A stretch of DNA of 40,051 nucleotides. Source: Streptomyces hygroscopicus subsp. hygroscopicus (GTDB lineage: Bacteria; Actinomycetota; Actinomycetes; Streptomycetales; Streptomycetaceae). How positions within the stretch are numbered: the first letter of the stretch is position 1; each line of letters opens with the position of its first letter. The position numbers and the translations under genes are program-made. Positions 8,484 through 17,122 of this stretch are shown piece by piece. Below the pieces are notes generated by a model. The model saw only the letters and a program-made list of their open reading frames with translations, was not told the DNA's origin and ran no database searches. Location of the stretch: contig NZ_BBOX01000273.1 in assembly GCF_001553455.1 (NCBI RefSeq), positions 1-40,051 of the forward strand, in the 5' to 3' direction.

Positions 8484-11400
8484 TCAGCGTTCGTTTTCCA
8501 GGGCAGCGTTCAGCCCGTAGGCGCCTGCTTGCGAGAGCCTGTCGATGATGTCTAGGCACCGAATCCGTAGCGCGGGCGGATTTTGACGGTAGAGGCGGAG
8601 AACCGTCGAGACCAGGTGATGGCCGTCCGCTGCGCGGTGGGTTCTGATGTCGCCGAGTTCCCTGCCCGCGTGCTGGACGATGCGCTCGCAGGCCTCGATG
8701 GCCACGGTAGGCAGAGGTCCAGTGTGGTCGTGGAGGGCAAAGACGAGATGCTCGAGGTGGTCGGCGAACGCCCGGCTGTCAAGGAAAGCTCTGACGAGTT
8801 CGTCGGCCTGTGCGGGAGGCAGGTCGAAGGCGTACCTCATGGCCAGGGAGGCGTTCTTGCGGACCTCGGCGTCGCCATCACCGAACAGAGGGATGAGGTG
8901 CGGATAGTGGTCGACGTTGCGGGCGAAGACTGCTGCCGCGCCGCGGCGTGCGGTGTCACCGAGTTCTTGCACGGCCTTGGGAATGCCTGCGGCAAGACAC
9001 CCCTGGATGGCGGCAACGGCCCAGGTCTGTCCCGATAGTTCGGCCGTACCCTCGGGACCTTGAAGTGCGCGGCCGAGGTGGGGGGCGAAACGCGAGGAAT
9101 CGCGGACCAGTGCGTGGGTGAGCAGTTGTTGGGTGGTGGGGGCGTTGTGGACATTGGTGTCCTGGTGGGTCAGTAGCTGCTCGGCGACGTCCAACGCGAC
9201 CTGAGGGTCGTGTTTCATCAGCGCCAGCACGGCTTCGGCAGCACAGACCCGGACGGCGAGCACTGGATCGTTGGCCAGACGGGTGACCAGAGGCGTCAGC
9301 ACGTGCAGGTGCTGGCTGTCGTGGAAGAGCAGGGCAGCAACGGTGAGTGCTGCCTGGCCCCGGGTGGCGTTCATGCCGGCGGTCAGCAGATCCGTGCGGG
9401 TTCCTTCGGCATCGGGATGACGGATGTCATGTTCGGGACGGAGGTCTGTGGTGTAGCCGTCGAGCGCCGGGAGCAGAGCAGGAGTGAAGTTCTGCGGGGC
9501 CGCCTGCAGGGTGCGGCAGATCGTGGGCGCTGCCTCGGAGCCGAGCGTCTGGTGGGTGTGGAGGGCCAGTCGTTCCCAGCGGTCGGCATCCAGATGGGGC
9601 GCGACCGCCTCCACGATCGCGCAGAGGTAGGCGGCTGGTGAGCCCGGGCCGAGAGTGAAGGCGAAGTCGGTGAAGCGGTCGGGTTCCTGTTGCGCGCGGC
9701 TGCACAGTGTCCGGGCGAGCTCGTGGATGCCTCCTCGGAGAGGCCAGAACCGTTCGGGTTGGGGCTGGGCGTACTTGTCCAGGGCACGGCACCACTGGTC
9801 ATCAGTCATGTGTCGGGCCGCATGGTCACTGATCGGCGAGCCGACGACCCCAGCCTGAATTGGTGTCGGTGGCGACGGTACGTGGCCAGGAAACTTGCGG
9901 TCCCATTCGGCGAGCCGACGGCGTACCACTTCACTACGGCGCGAGGGGCAGATCGCCGACAGCAGCTCGTACTGGCTCCGGCCCCAGGCGCTGCGCTGCC
10001 CCTTCTGCCGTCGGCGCTCCCACGCCGGGTAGTAGCCGAGCAGCACCGCGGTCAAGCGGTCCAGCATCTCGTCCGTGCAGTGGGGGGTCGTGGTCTCGAT
10101 GAGTTCGCGCGAGGCCCAGCGCGCGCTGTCCACCCATCCCAGGCGCAGGTTGTGCTCATCGGTCAGGAGCCAGGCGATCGCCTCATCGGGCCGCCCCAGG
10201 GCAGTATGCAGGCGGCAGGCGAGGAAGCGCAGCTCCTGAACCGGCGAGGCGGTCAGTTGCCGCAGGGCATCGGCAGCGGCAGCCGGGGCCTGGCCGGCCA
10301 GGGAGCGCAGTGCCGTGTCGAGGGCGGCCAGCAAGGCGGTGTCGACACTGCGGCCGCCCACAAGGCGGTAGGCCCAGCGGCCACCGAGGTCGTGGGAGCC
10401 GGTGCGGCCCGCGCTGCTAGCGGTGGCCACGTCGATGACGAAGGGCAGAACCTGGTCGACGTAGGTTTCCGGCTCGGCTTGCGCGATGCGGGAGAGGACC
10501 GTGTCGGCCACCTGTGAGTTCGTGGACAAGTGCTCGGACGCGAAGGGGTCGCCGGATCCGTCGGCGCGCGCACGGGCAAGGTGACGACGCAGATAGGCGC
10601 CGACAAGGCGGGCAGCGGGAGCGGGGTGGGTTTCGGACAGGCCGTAGAGGAGCGACCAGAAGTCGCTGTTGACCGCGATCGGCCCCCTGGCCTCATCCGC
10701 ATACCCTCGGTCGATCAGATCGACGGCAAGGTCGACGAGATCAGGTGTGAGCGCCCACTCGATCAGCCCCACCAGCCGGCGCCGCCACTGCGGCGTGGTG
10801 CCCACGTACGGTCGCACCAGCTCCGCGACGCGCTCGGGCCGGTGCCGCGCGACGGCCAGTAGTTCAGGGAACGCAGCATCAGCGGTCTGCGGCGTGCCCA
10901 GCCAGCGCTCCCACCTCTGATCGTGGTCAGCGGCGTCGAACCACTGCGGCAGGGCGAGCAGACCGCGCACCTTGCCCGCCACAGGGACCTGACCCCAGGC
11001 GAGCGGTTCGATGGCCTCCCAGTCCGGCAGGGTGGCATCGAGCTGCCCGAGGACCGTGATGATCACATCATGCAGGTGCGAGCGGATCCGGTCGGAGCCC
11101 AGGAGCCGGGCCACTGTGGTGCGGAAGCGTTCGCGGTCCGTGCCGGCGAGGTGCTCGAGGATCTGCCTTGTCTGGGCTCGCCGGAACAGGTGCTGGCCGG
11201 AGTCGGCCAGAAAATCGTGGATGTCCTCTCCGGCAGAGATAAAGGACCGGGCGAAGAGGAAATCGAAGTACGTCTCGTGGAAGAACCCGATTTCCTCCGC
11301 GTCGCGTACCAGCACGCCATGCGACTCCAGGGCCCTGACCTGCCGACGGGGGAACCCGTCGAGCAGGGCCACCGCAGCCTGGAGCGTTTCGCGCTCGCTC

Positions 11401-12905
11401 ATGGAGGCGCACAGCGCGCCGGTGATCCCCGGCCAGTCCAGTGCTCCGAGCTGTTGCTCGATCCCCTCGCGGACCTCGTCGGTGTAGCGCGTGTACAGCT
11501 GCTGCAGGGTCCGGTAGGAAGCGGTACGCGCCGTAGGAGACAGACGGCCGAAGACCGACAGATGCAAGGGAGTCCGCAGCAGCTCCAATGTCACCGGGCC
11601 CAGACTGTCGGGATCCGTCCCGCCGGCGGCCAGGGTTGCGCACACCTGTTCGATGTCCAACACCCCGAGGGGGAACCGTGCCACCCGGGCACGGTCGGCC
11701 ACCAGCTTCGTCAGTCTCGGATCGTTGTCGATGTCGACGGTGCGGGCCACCAGGAGCACCTTGACGTTCGGGGCGACGGACAACTGCGCCAGCACGTCCT
11801 CCACGGCCTCGTAGGCGTCCGACATCCGACCGCTGTAGGTGCTGACCGCATCCAGTTGGTCGATCACCAACAGCGCCGGGTCTCCGTCCGCAACACCGGC
11901 CAGCAGCACCACTGGCGAGTCCGGCAGGCTCATCCTGGTCCCCAGGTCCTTGGCCGTCTGCATGCTCGCGTCGGCCCCGTCCATCCGGACCGCGGCCACC
12001 GGCCACCCCCGCTTGGCCAGCCGGGCCAGGACATCGGCGACGACCGTCGACTTCCCCGAACCCGCTCCGCCCTCACACACCACGGTCTGCGGGCCGTCCT
12101 CGGCCACCAAACGCGCGTACAGCTGCTCCGCGTGCGGCCGGGCGGCCAGCCCGAAGACAGGTCTGTCCCGGTCCACGCGCCGCACGAACCGCTCCACGGT
12201 GCCGGCTAGGGCCGTCAGCGTGCCGGTGTCCCCGGCCAGCAGCCGCGGGCGCACCCCCGGCACGGTCAGCAGATGACCGCGGATCTGGAGGGCGGTGAGG
12301 CGCTGGTGAAGGTGCTCGTCCAGATAGCCGCTCAGCTGCTGGACGATGACTTCCGGGTCCCCGACGAACAGCAGCTCGTAGGTCATGGACACCAGGCGCC
12401 GCAGGGTCTCCGGAGGATGGTGCTCCACGTACACGGCCTGCAGATACCGCCAGCCGACATCCCGGCCAACCGGCACGCCATTCACGGACCAATTCTCAAT
12501 CACCGAAACGAAGCGAGGGCCCTGGGCCTTGGTGAGGACCTCCTCGAACTCGGCGAGCGATTCGGCGGCCCGGGCGCGTTCGGCAAGATCGCGTAGCTCA
12601 GGAGCCCCGGTGGACAGCACGAGGCGCACCTTTTTGCCCTGGGCAAGGTGCCCGGCGACCGCTTTAAGAACCTTCCCCACCGCGTCCAGGGTCCACGCCC
12701 CCTTGGAGGGGACATCCTTCACCTGCTCACACCAGGTGCCGTCGGCCTCCTCGACCTCGAACTCGATCCCGGCACCCGCCCGGCCCGGAGGCTCCAGACG
12801 GATCCGCGACGCCCGCCCCCGCAGCACGTCCGCCACCCGCAACGCGGTCCACCAGTCCTCGTACCGGTTACCCGCCTTGTCTGCGGCCCCACCCGGCAGC
12901 CCCAC
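8484..12905 (-). CDS. Cap4-like nuclease / STAND NTPase / helical-repeat protein, candidate anti-phage (Avs-like) gene
   Basis: This is a 1,473-residue protein starting at GTG 12905 behind a GGGGAG..AGG ribosome binding site. Residues ~9-65 (AGNRYEDWW..., LEPPG, GIEFEV, CEQVKD) match the Cap4/DUF4297-type PD-(D/E)xK nuclease pattern. E38, E48 or E50, E60, Q61 and K63 are the putative metal and catalytic residues, with Glu where Asp is usual. A STAND NTPase follows: P-loop at ~279-287 (GGAGSGKST), Walker B at ~344-352 (ALLVIDQLD), then a helical and winged-helix region with FHETYFDFLFAR. The last ~900 residues are HEAT/TPR-like helices, as in sensor domains. Nuclease-STAND-repeat proteins of this size act as abortive-infection sensors in the AVAST/Avs class. 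This is known family logic; activity here is inferred. Confidence 0.75.
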   Translation of the reverse strand: MGLPGGAADKAGNRYEDWWTALRVADVLRGRASRIRLEPPGRAGAGIEFEVEEADGTWCEQVKDVPSKGAWTLDAVGKVLKAVAGHLAQGKKVRLVLSTGAPELRDLAERARAAESLAEFEEVLTKAQGPRFVSVIENWSVNGVPVGRDVGWRYLQAVYVEHHPPETLRRLVSMTYELLFVGDPEVIVQQLSGYLDEHLHQRLTALQIRGHLLTVPGVRPRLLAGDTGTLTALAGTVERFVRRVDRDRPVFGLAARPHAEQLYARLVAEDGPQTVVCEGGAGSGKSTVVADVLARLAKRGWPVAAVRMDGADASMQTAKDLGTRMSLPDSPVVLLAGVADGDPALLVIDQLDAVSTYSGRMSDAYEAVEDVLAQLSVAPNVKVLLVARTVDIDNDPRLTKLVADRARVARFPLGVLDIEQVCATLAAGGTDPDSLGPVTLELLRTPLHLSVFGRLSPTARTASYRTLQQLYTRYTDEVREGIEQQLGALDWPGITGALCASMSERETLQAAVALLDGFPRRQVRALESHGVLVRDAEEIGFFHETYFDFLFARSFISAGEDIHDFLADSGQHLFRRAQTRQILEHLAGTDRERFRTTVARLLGSDRIRSHLHDVIITVLGQLDATLPDWEAIEPLAWGQVPVAGKVRGLLALPQWFDAADHDQRWERWLGTPQTADAAFPELLAVARHRPERVAELVRPYVGTTPQWRRRLVGLIEWALTPDLVDLAVDLIDRGYADEARGPIAVNSDFWSLLYGLSETHPAPAARLVGAYLRRHLARARADGSGDPFASEHLSTNSQVADTVLSRIAQAEPETYVDQVLPFVIDVATASSAGRTGSHDLGGRWAYRLVGGRSVDTALLAALDTALRSLAGQAPAAAADALRQLTASPVQELRFLACRLHTALGRPDEAIAWLLTDEHNLRLGWVDSARWASRELIETTTPHCTDEMLDRLTAVLLGYYPAWERRRQKGQRSAWGRSQYELLSAICPSRRSEVVRRRLAEWDRKFPGHVPSPPTPIQAGVVGSPISDHAARHMTDDQWCRALDKYAQPQPERFWPLRGGIHELARTLCSRAQQEPDRFTDFAFTLGPGSPAAYLCAIVEAVAPHLDADRWERLALHTHQTLGSEAAPTICRTLQAAPQNFTPALLPALDGYTTDLRPEHDIRHPDAEGTRTDLLTAGMNATRGQAALTVAALLFHDSQHLHVLTPLVTRLANDPVLAVRVCAAEAVLALMKHDPQVALDVAEQLLTHQDTNVHNAPTTQQLLTHALVRDSSRFAPHLGRALQGPEGTAELSGQTWAVAAIQGCLAAGIPKAVQELGDTARRGAAAVFARNVDHYPHLIPLFGDGDAEVRKNASLAMRYAFDLPPAQADELVRAFLDSRAFADHLEHLVFALHDHTGPLPTVAIEACERIVQHAGRELGDIRTHRAADGHHLVSTVLRLYRQNPPALRIRCLDIIDRLSQAGAYGLNAALENER

Positions 12906-13129
12906 CCGGCCTCACTCCCCAAGACACCATGCAAGCTCCCCGCCCTCGGGAGCCCCGCGTCCCGCGACCCTACCTCCACCCACCGACACCCACGCAGACC
13001 AGAAAAAGATCACAAACCACTCCCTTGCACCCGCAGCCTCGCCGCGAAGACGCCATACCTCTCGAGAGACACGACATACCAACAGGCCACACCCACAACA
13101 AACGTGCCTGGACGCTCCGCCGCCTCTAG
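12906..13129. other. Intergenic sequence between the nuclease-STAND gene and the HA-domain gene fragment
   Basis: These 224 bases hold the ribosome binding site and presumably the promoter of the minus-strand gene starting at 12905. Toward 13129 the base composition is locally less GC-rich than in the flanks. The HA-domain reading frame begins right after an in-frame TAG at 13127-13129, so a rearrangement junction probably lies here. I see no tRNA, repeat or further gene. Confidence 0.4.
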
Positions 13130-14368
13130 ATAAAAGGGCTGCGCTCCCACGATGAACGACTCGTTGAGCAGCTCGCCTCCCGCGCCCTGTCCCGGGGCAA
13201 GCACGAGCGCAAGGTGCACGTTCAGCGTGATGAGGAGGGGCGGATCGTCGGCGCCGGCGGTGAGGGGAGCGAGGACCAGGAGCAGGACGACACGCAGGCC
13301 GCCGCCGATTCGGCCCTGCTCCACTTCTCCTCTCCCCGGGACGCGGGGACGATCGCCGCGTTTCTGCGTACCCGGGTGTACCGGCCGGAGTCCCTGGTCT
13401 GGCTGGAGGGCTACCAAGCCCTCATCCGGTGGCGGGCGGAGAACGAGATCACCGGGCTCTACGCCGTGCCCTACGACGTTGAGACCCCCGTGGGTGCGAC
13501 GAAAGATTTTCCCCTCGGGCGATGGGTCCACCAGCAGCGGAAGGCCCTGCGAGCAGGTGAGCTGGAGGATCGGCGCAAGACCCTGCTGGACGCCCCTGAG
13601 GCCGGGATGGTGTGGGAGCCCGGTGAAGAAGCCTGGGAGAACAAACTCGCCGCGCTCCGCTCCTACCGGCGGGCCACAGGGCACCTCGCTCCCCGCCAGG
13701 ACGCGGTCTGGGGCGAAGGCGAGGCAGTGGTGCCGGTGGGCCAGCACATGGCCAACCTCCGCCGCAAAGGCGGCCTCGGGAAGGACCCCGAGCGGGCCGC
13801 GGAGCGCGCGAAGCAGCTGGCTGCGGTCGATGAGGACTGGAACTGCCCGTGGCCTCTGGACTGGCAGCGTCACTACCGCATCCTCGCGGACCTGATCGAC
13901 GCCGACGGCAGCCTGCCCGAGATCCAGCCCGGGGTGCTGTTCGAGGGTGACGACATCGGGCAGTGGCTGGAGCGGCAGAAGAAACCGGGCACCTGGGCGC
14001 AGCTTCTTCCCGAGCAACAGGAGCGGCTGTCGAAGCTGGGCGTGCAGCCCGCTGAGGCGCCGTCTCCCGCGCCGGCGGCCTCGCGCACGACGAAAGGCCC
14101 GAGTAAGGCGCAGGCGGCGTTCCAGCGGGGCCTCATGGCCCTCACGCAGTGGGTGGAACGCGAGGGTGACCGGCCTGTGCCAAGGGGGCACAGCGAAGAG
14201 ATCACGGTCAACGGCGAGCCGGTGACCGTGAAGCTGGGCGTATGGACGTCGAACACCAAGTCGAGGAGGGACCGGCTGGGCGCCGACCAGCTCGCCGCGC
14301 TCGCAGAGCTGGGCATGGACTGGGCAAGGCCGGTGACGGTCCCGCAGGCCGTCCCGGACAGCCTCTGA
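13130..14368 (+). pseudogene. N-terminally truncated helicase-associated (HA) domain protein, paralogue of the gene at 1-785
   Basis: The frame opens after TAG 13127-13129 and at once reads protein-like sequence (LRSHDERLVEQLASRAL), typical of the segment linking a superfamily 2 helicase core to its HA repeats. No ATG is in frame there. GTG 13214 is the first plausible start and gives 384 residues. The C-terminal two thirds align almost residue for residue with the fragment at 1-785 (shared AGMVWEPGEE, LAALRSYRRATGHLAPRQD, DWNC.WPLDWQRHYRILADL). The DEAD/DEAH core expected upstream is absent and is replaced by the divergent nuclease-STAND gene. It is most simply a 5'-deleted gene; an independent HA-only protein started at 13214 is possible. 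A strong hairpin follows the stop. Confidence 0.66.
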
Positions 14369-14385
14369 TCGCCTCTTGCGCCATG

Positions 14386-14421
14386 ACCGGACCCCGGGCC
14401 TCTCAGCGCCCGGGGTCCGGT
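14386..14421 (+). terminator. Strong hairpin terminator after the HA-domain gene
   Basis: A perfect 14-bp inverted repeat (14386-14399 with 14408-14421) with an 8-nt loop begins 17 bases after the TGA at 14366-14368. Its position and strength fit a factor-independent terminator of the Streptomyces type without a U tract. Confidence 0.7.
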
Positions 14422-15134
14422 GCTGTTCGGAGGTAGCGTGCCCGGCCCCGGGCCGGAGCGGACCCGCGGCGCGGCGAGGGCGGGGCGACGCGGCGACCAC
14501 CACCAGGACCAGGAGGCGGGCGTCGGCACCGGCCAGTACCTCCTCGCCCACAGGCCGCCCTCGACGCTGAGGGCCGGGAAGCTGGCGGGGGTGGCGGCCC
14601 GGGCCACCCGGCGGCGTGCGACACAGTACGGGTGCACGGCAGCTCGGGACACAGGCGGCGCGGGGCCAGGGCTCAGTGGTGGAGATGGAATGCTACGACC
14701 GCCCGATCGCGGCGCGGTGGCGGTGAACGCGCGCAGCGCGGCGCGGCAAGACCGCGAGGGCGCGGCAGCCGCACGGGGCGGGCCGGGGACGGGGCAGCGG
14801 CGGCGAGGGGACACACGGGGGACCGCCCGCGCCGCCAGCAGTTCCAGGCCGACCAGACGACGCCCGCCAGGCCCTGATTCCCTGCGCACGGACGGGGCTC
14901 CGGGCCGAGCGACTACCCCCGGCGCCCCGCCCGGAGTCGGGGGTGCCACGAGTGCCTGTCCGACGCCCGCGGCCCGGCAGCGAGGGCGTGCCCCGGGACT
15001 ATTCCTGATGCCAGGCCGAGCCGGCGGCCTCGGTCTCCTTCCGCGAGACGACGTCGACGGTTCGGGCGTTGCGGGGGCTCATCTTCGCGAGGCGGTCTCT
15101 GCTGGGTGCGTGAGTCGTTTCACGTGCCGGGAAT
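14422..15134. other. About 700 bases with no convincing gene
   Basis: Open frames here are long only because of GC content; their translations are low-complexity Ala/Arg/Gly/Pro with no domain signature on either strand. I see no tRNA, array or ordered repeat. The stretch ends at the strong hairpin at 15135-15169. Confidence 0.4.
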
Positions 15135-15169
15135 GCGACAGCGGCCCGCCGGTGGCGGGCCGCTGTCGC
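15135..15169 (-). terminator. 16-bp perfect hairpin, terminator of the sigma-factor operon
   Basis: A perfect 16-bp stem (15135-15150 with 15154-15169) and a 3-nt loop (GGT) lie about 95 bases beyond the stop (15265) of the last gene of the minus-strand sigma-factor operon. This is the strongest hairpin I saw in the window. Confidence 0.65.
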
Positions 15170-15264
15170 AACGAGTCGTTGTGCCCCAGCGTGAGGCACT
15201 CATGATGGGTCTGCCTACAGAGCGTCTCCCGTTTCCTTTGGGCATGGCAGAGGAGTGTTACGCA

Positions 15265-15891
15265 TTAGCGTCGCCTTCCGTCTGTCATGCGATCAGGGTG
15301 CTGCAAGTACTTCTCGATTTCCCTCACCAGTTGCTTCGCGTCTTCGCTCAGCTCTGGGTTGACTGCAGCACTCAACGCCAGTTGCACGGCCGCGAATGTG
15401 TGTGATCCAGCGTTTGTTCCACTAGCTTTCCACACATACAGTGCTGCCCTGTTTTCCAGTTCCGAAGGTGCTGGAGACTCAACTGGCGGGTTCTCTTGTT
15501 CCTGCCTTTCGGCACGGAGGAGCTCAAGATAGTCCCGCGCGTCTTCGTCGCCTCGTTCTGCTGCCCATTGCCACCAGCACAATGCCTCTTCGTCGCGGTT
15601 TAGGTACTCCAGGAGTTCCGCGATTCGGCGTGTTTCTTGTGCGGTGGTTTTATGAGCACATTCACGTGCCAGCAGGAGTACGAGTTCGCTCTTGGCTTCG
15701 GTGTGCTCTCGGTCGTCTGGGCAGGGGGCGGGGCCCGGGGGCCAGCCGGCAGGCTGGCCCCCCTCCGTCTGTACCGAGTCCTCGGGTGTCCGCGGGCTCT
15801 TTGAAAGTGCCTGCTCGCAGCGTTCGAGCAGGGCCCATACGGCGAGGAGCCGGATGGCGCTCTGCTGGTGTTCCTGGTCCCAGGTGCTCAT
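15265..15891 (-). CDS. Hypothetical protein with a Sel1/TPR-like helical segment, last gene of sigma-factor operon
   Basis: This is a 208-residue protein starting at ATG 15891, overlapping the sigma-factor stop by ATGA, so it is probably co-translated with it. Residues ~80-125 form two helices of TPR/Sel1 type (TRRIAELLEYLNRDEEALCWWQWAAERGDEDARDYLELL, residues summarised). The remainder is acidic and Pro/Gln-rich, with a final helical stretch (LSEDAKQLVREIEKYLQ). No membrane segment or signal peptide is seen. Tight coupling to a sigma factor suggests an accessory or antagonist of it, but nothing like a canonical anti-sigma zinc domain is present. Function unknown. Confidence 0.62.
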   Translation of the reverse strand: MSTWDQEHQQSAIRLLAVWALLERCEQALSKSPRTPEDSVQTEGGQPAGWPPGPAPCPDDREHTEAKSELVLLLARECAHKTTAQETRRIAELLEYLNRDEEALCWWQWAAERGDEDARDYLELLRAERQEQENPPVESPAPSELENRAALYVWKASGTNAGSHTFAAVQLALSAAVNPELSEDAKQLVREIEKYLQHPDRMTDGRRR

Positions 15892-16415
15892 GCGGTTCCC
15901 TCCTCGGCGGTCTCGTTGACGTACTTCTTCAGGTTCTTGACGGCCATGCGGATGTAGCTCTTCACCGACTCCTCCTTAAGGCGCAGGCGCTTCCCGGCGT
16001 CTTCAGGGCTGATGTCCTGGAGAACGCACAGGGTGATGACCTGCCGCTGCCGGTCGGGAAGTTTTGTGACTAGTTCATCGATACCCTCTTTGATCATTTC
16101 GTAGGCGGCATCAGGGATACCGATCCGGGATTCCTGTTCGGGCAGTTCCTGCGACAGTGCAGGGGTGACGCGCTGGTTACGCCGGAATTGGTCGATGACC
16201 GCGTGCCTGACTGCGGTGCGGCCGTAGGCGGCCCGGTTCCCGGGCCGCGCTACGATCTTTTCCCACGACGTGAACATGCGCATGTAGGCGACCTGCACAG
16301 CATCTTCTGCGCTGTGCAGGTCGCCGCCTGCTTCGGCCCGGGCCACGCGGGAGAACGCCGCGCTAGTCTCGAGGACGAACGCCGCGAAGTCCGTGCCCCG
16401 GTCGGGCTCGGTCAC
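15888..16415 (-). CDS. Sigma-70 family (ECF-like) RNA polymerase sigma factor
   Basis: This is a 175-residue protein. GTG 16415 is chosen because it overlaps the stop of the upstream small gene (GTGA), and because the longer open frame back to 16829 reads as low-complexity sequence in the overlap. Region 2 is seen in HSAEDAVQVAYMRMFTSWEKI and the following helix with RTAVRHAVIDQFRRN. Region 4 is LPDRQRQVITLCVLQDISPEDAGKRLRL, then a recognition helix with EESVKSYIRMAVKNLKKYV. Size and two-domain layout match extracytoplasmic-function sigma factors. The operon partners are a small membrane-anchored protein upstream and a TPR-like protein downstream. Target promoters are not recognisable here. 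Confidence 0.85.
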   Translation of the reverse strand: MTEPDRGTDFAAFVLETSAAFSRVARAEAGGDLHSAEDAVQVAYMRMFTSWEKIVARPGNRAAYGRTAVRHAVIDQFRRNQRVTPALSQELPEQESRIGIPDAAYEMIKEGIDELVTKLPDRQRQVITLCVLQDISPEDAGKRLRLKEESVKSYIRMAVKNLKKYVNETAEEGTA

Positions 16416-16693
16416 GCAGCCTCCCGCGTGACGATCGCCGCCTGGCCCTGCTCTGAGTGCTTGTAGAACAGCCAGGCCGGCTGCCCTTCCTCGAAGCGGG
16501 CCGCGGCCCCGCCCTCCGGCAGCGCCGCCGCCATCGCGATCATCGTCGCGCGCTGCTCGCGCTCCGTGCGCGCCTGCAGGTACGCCTTCAGGCACATCTC
16601 CACCGCGCTCTTGGTACGGCGCAGCGCGTAGTACGCCAGGAACATCAGCGGGACCGAGATCCCACCCGCTCCCATCCACTCGAGCCAGGTCAC
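16412..16693 (-). CDS. Small protein with an N-terminal membrane segment, first gene of sigma-factor operon
   Basis: This is a 93-residue protein starting at GTG 16693 behind a GGGAGG ribosome binding site about 8 bases upstream. Residues ~5-25 (EWMGAGGISVPLMFLAYYAL) can span the membrane. The rest is a charged helix (RTKSAVEMCLKAYLQARTERE and on) and a soluble tail (ARFEEGQPAWLFYKHSEQG). Its last codons overlap the start of the sigma factor. Such a single-pass protein could tether or sense for the sigma factor, but no anti-sigma motif is visible. A 10-bp hairpin (16722-16745) lies just upstream of its start. Confidence 0.6.
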   Translation of the reverse strand: MTWLEWMGAGGISVPLMFLAYYALRRTKSAVEMCLKAYLQARTEREQRATMIAMAAALPEGGAAARFEEGQPAWLFYKHSEQGQAAIVTREAA

Positions 16694-16721
16694 CAGACCG
16701 GCCTCCCATCATCGACTCGTT

Positions 16722-16745
16722 GGTGAGGGCGTTGACGCCCTCACC
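16722..16745. promoter_or_regulatory. Inverted repeat upstream of the sigma-factor operon
   Basis: A perfect 10-bp inverted repeat (16722-16731 with 16736-16745) with the 4-nt loop TTGA lies about 29 bases upstream of the first gene of the minus-strand operon. It may be an operator, a leader hairpin or a terminator for transcription arriving from the right; the sequence does not decide. Confidence 0.4.
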
Positions 16746-17122
16746 CCTTACACGCGCCGGGAGGCCCGAATCCGGATGCCATGGGCCAACTTTTTTTCCA
16801 TCAGCCTCAGTTGCCACGCTATCCCCCATCTGACCAGCAGAAACACAAGTCGCCGCGCCAAAGATGGGCAGAGCGCCCGCCCGCGGGAGTCCCGCCGGGA
16901 GGGCTGGTGCCGACGCCCCTTACCGAAAGGGCGAGCAGCGGATCGTCGGACGTGCTCGCCGTCGCGGCCATCGGCGCCGCCCGGCCCGCTGCGTGCGCTG
17001 GCGGGGTGTTGTTGCGTCACCGAGCGAGGCAACAACATCGATATCCGGCCGGGACCGTCAGTGCTCACTGCGCGCCGGATGAACGGCTGCCGTGGTTTGT
17101 CTCCGTGCGGGAGCCTGGTGCG
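16746..17122. other. Intergenic region between the divergent sigma-factor operon and tniQ
   Basis: About 375 bases without a convincing gene. The plus-strand frame leading into tniQ is open from 16781, but its first ~115 residues are low-complexity. The region holds the inverted repeat at 17007-17037 and must contain the promoters for both directions. No consensus boxes stand out. Confidence 0.4.
17007..17037. repeat. 9-bp inverted repeat upstream of tniQ, possible transposon-end element
   Basis: Arms 17007-17015 (TGTTGTTGC) and 17029-17037 (GCAACAACA) are perfectly complementary around a 13-base centre. The left arm starts with TGT and the right arm ends with ACA, as transposase-bound ends of Tn7/Mu-type elements do, and it lies just outside the transposition genes. 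No matching partner end was found on the far side, where the element is truncated. Confidence 0.3.

Noticed and set aside
13010..14551. 513-residue minus-strand frame
   Set aside because: Antisense of the HA-domain gene fragment; no recognisable domain.
14420..15205. 261-residue plus-strand frame and small minus-strand frames in the same stretch
   Set aside because: Low-complexity Ala/Arg/Gly/Pro translation; the plus frame runs into a perfect hairpin, and one minus frame (14999-15199) includes that hairpin.
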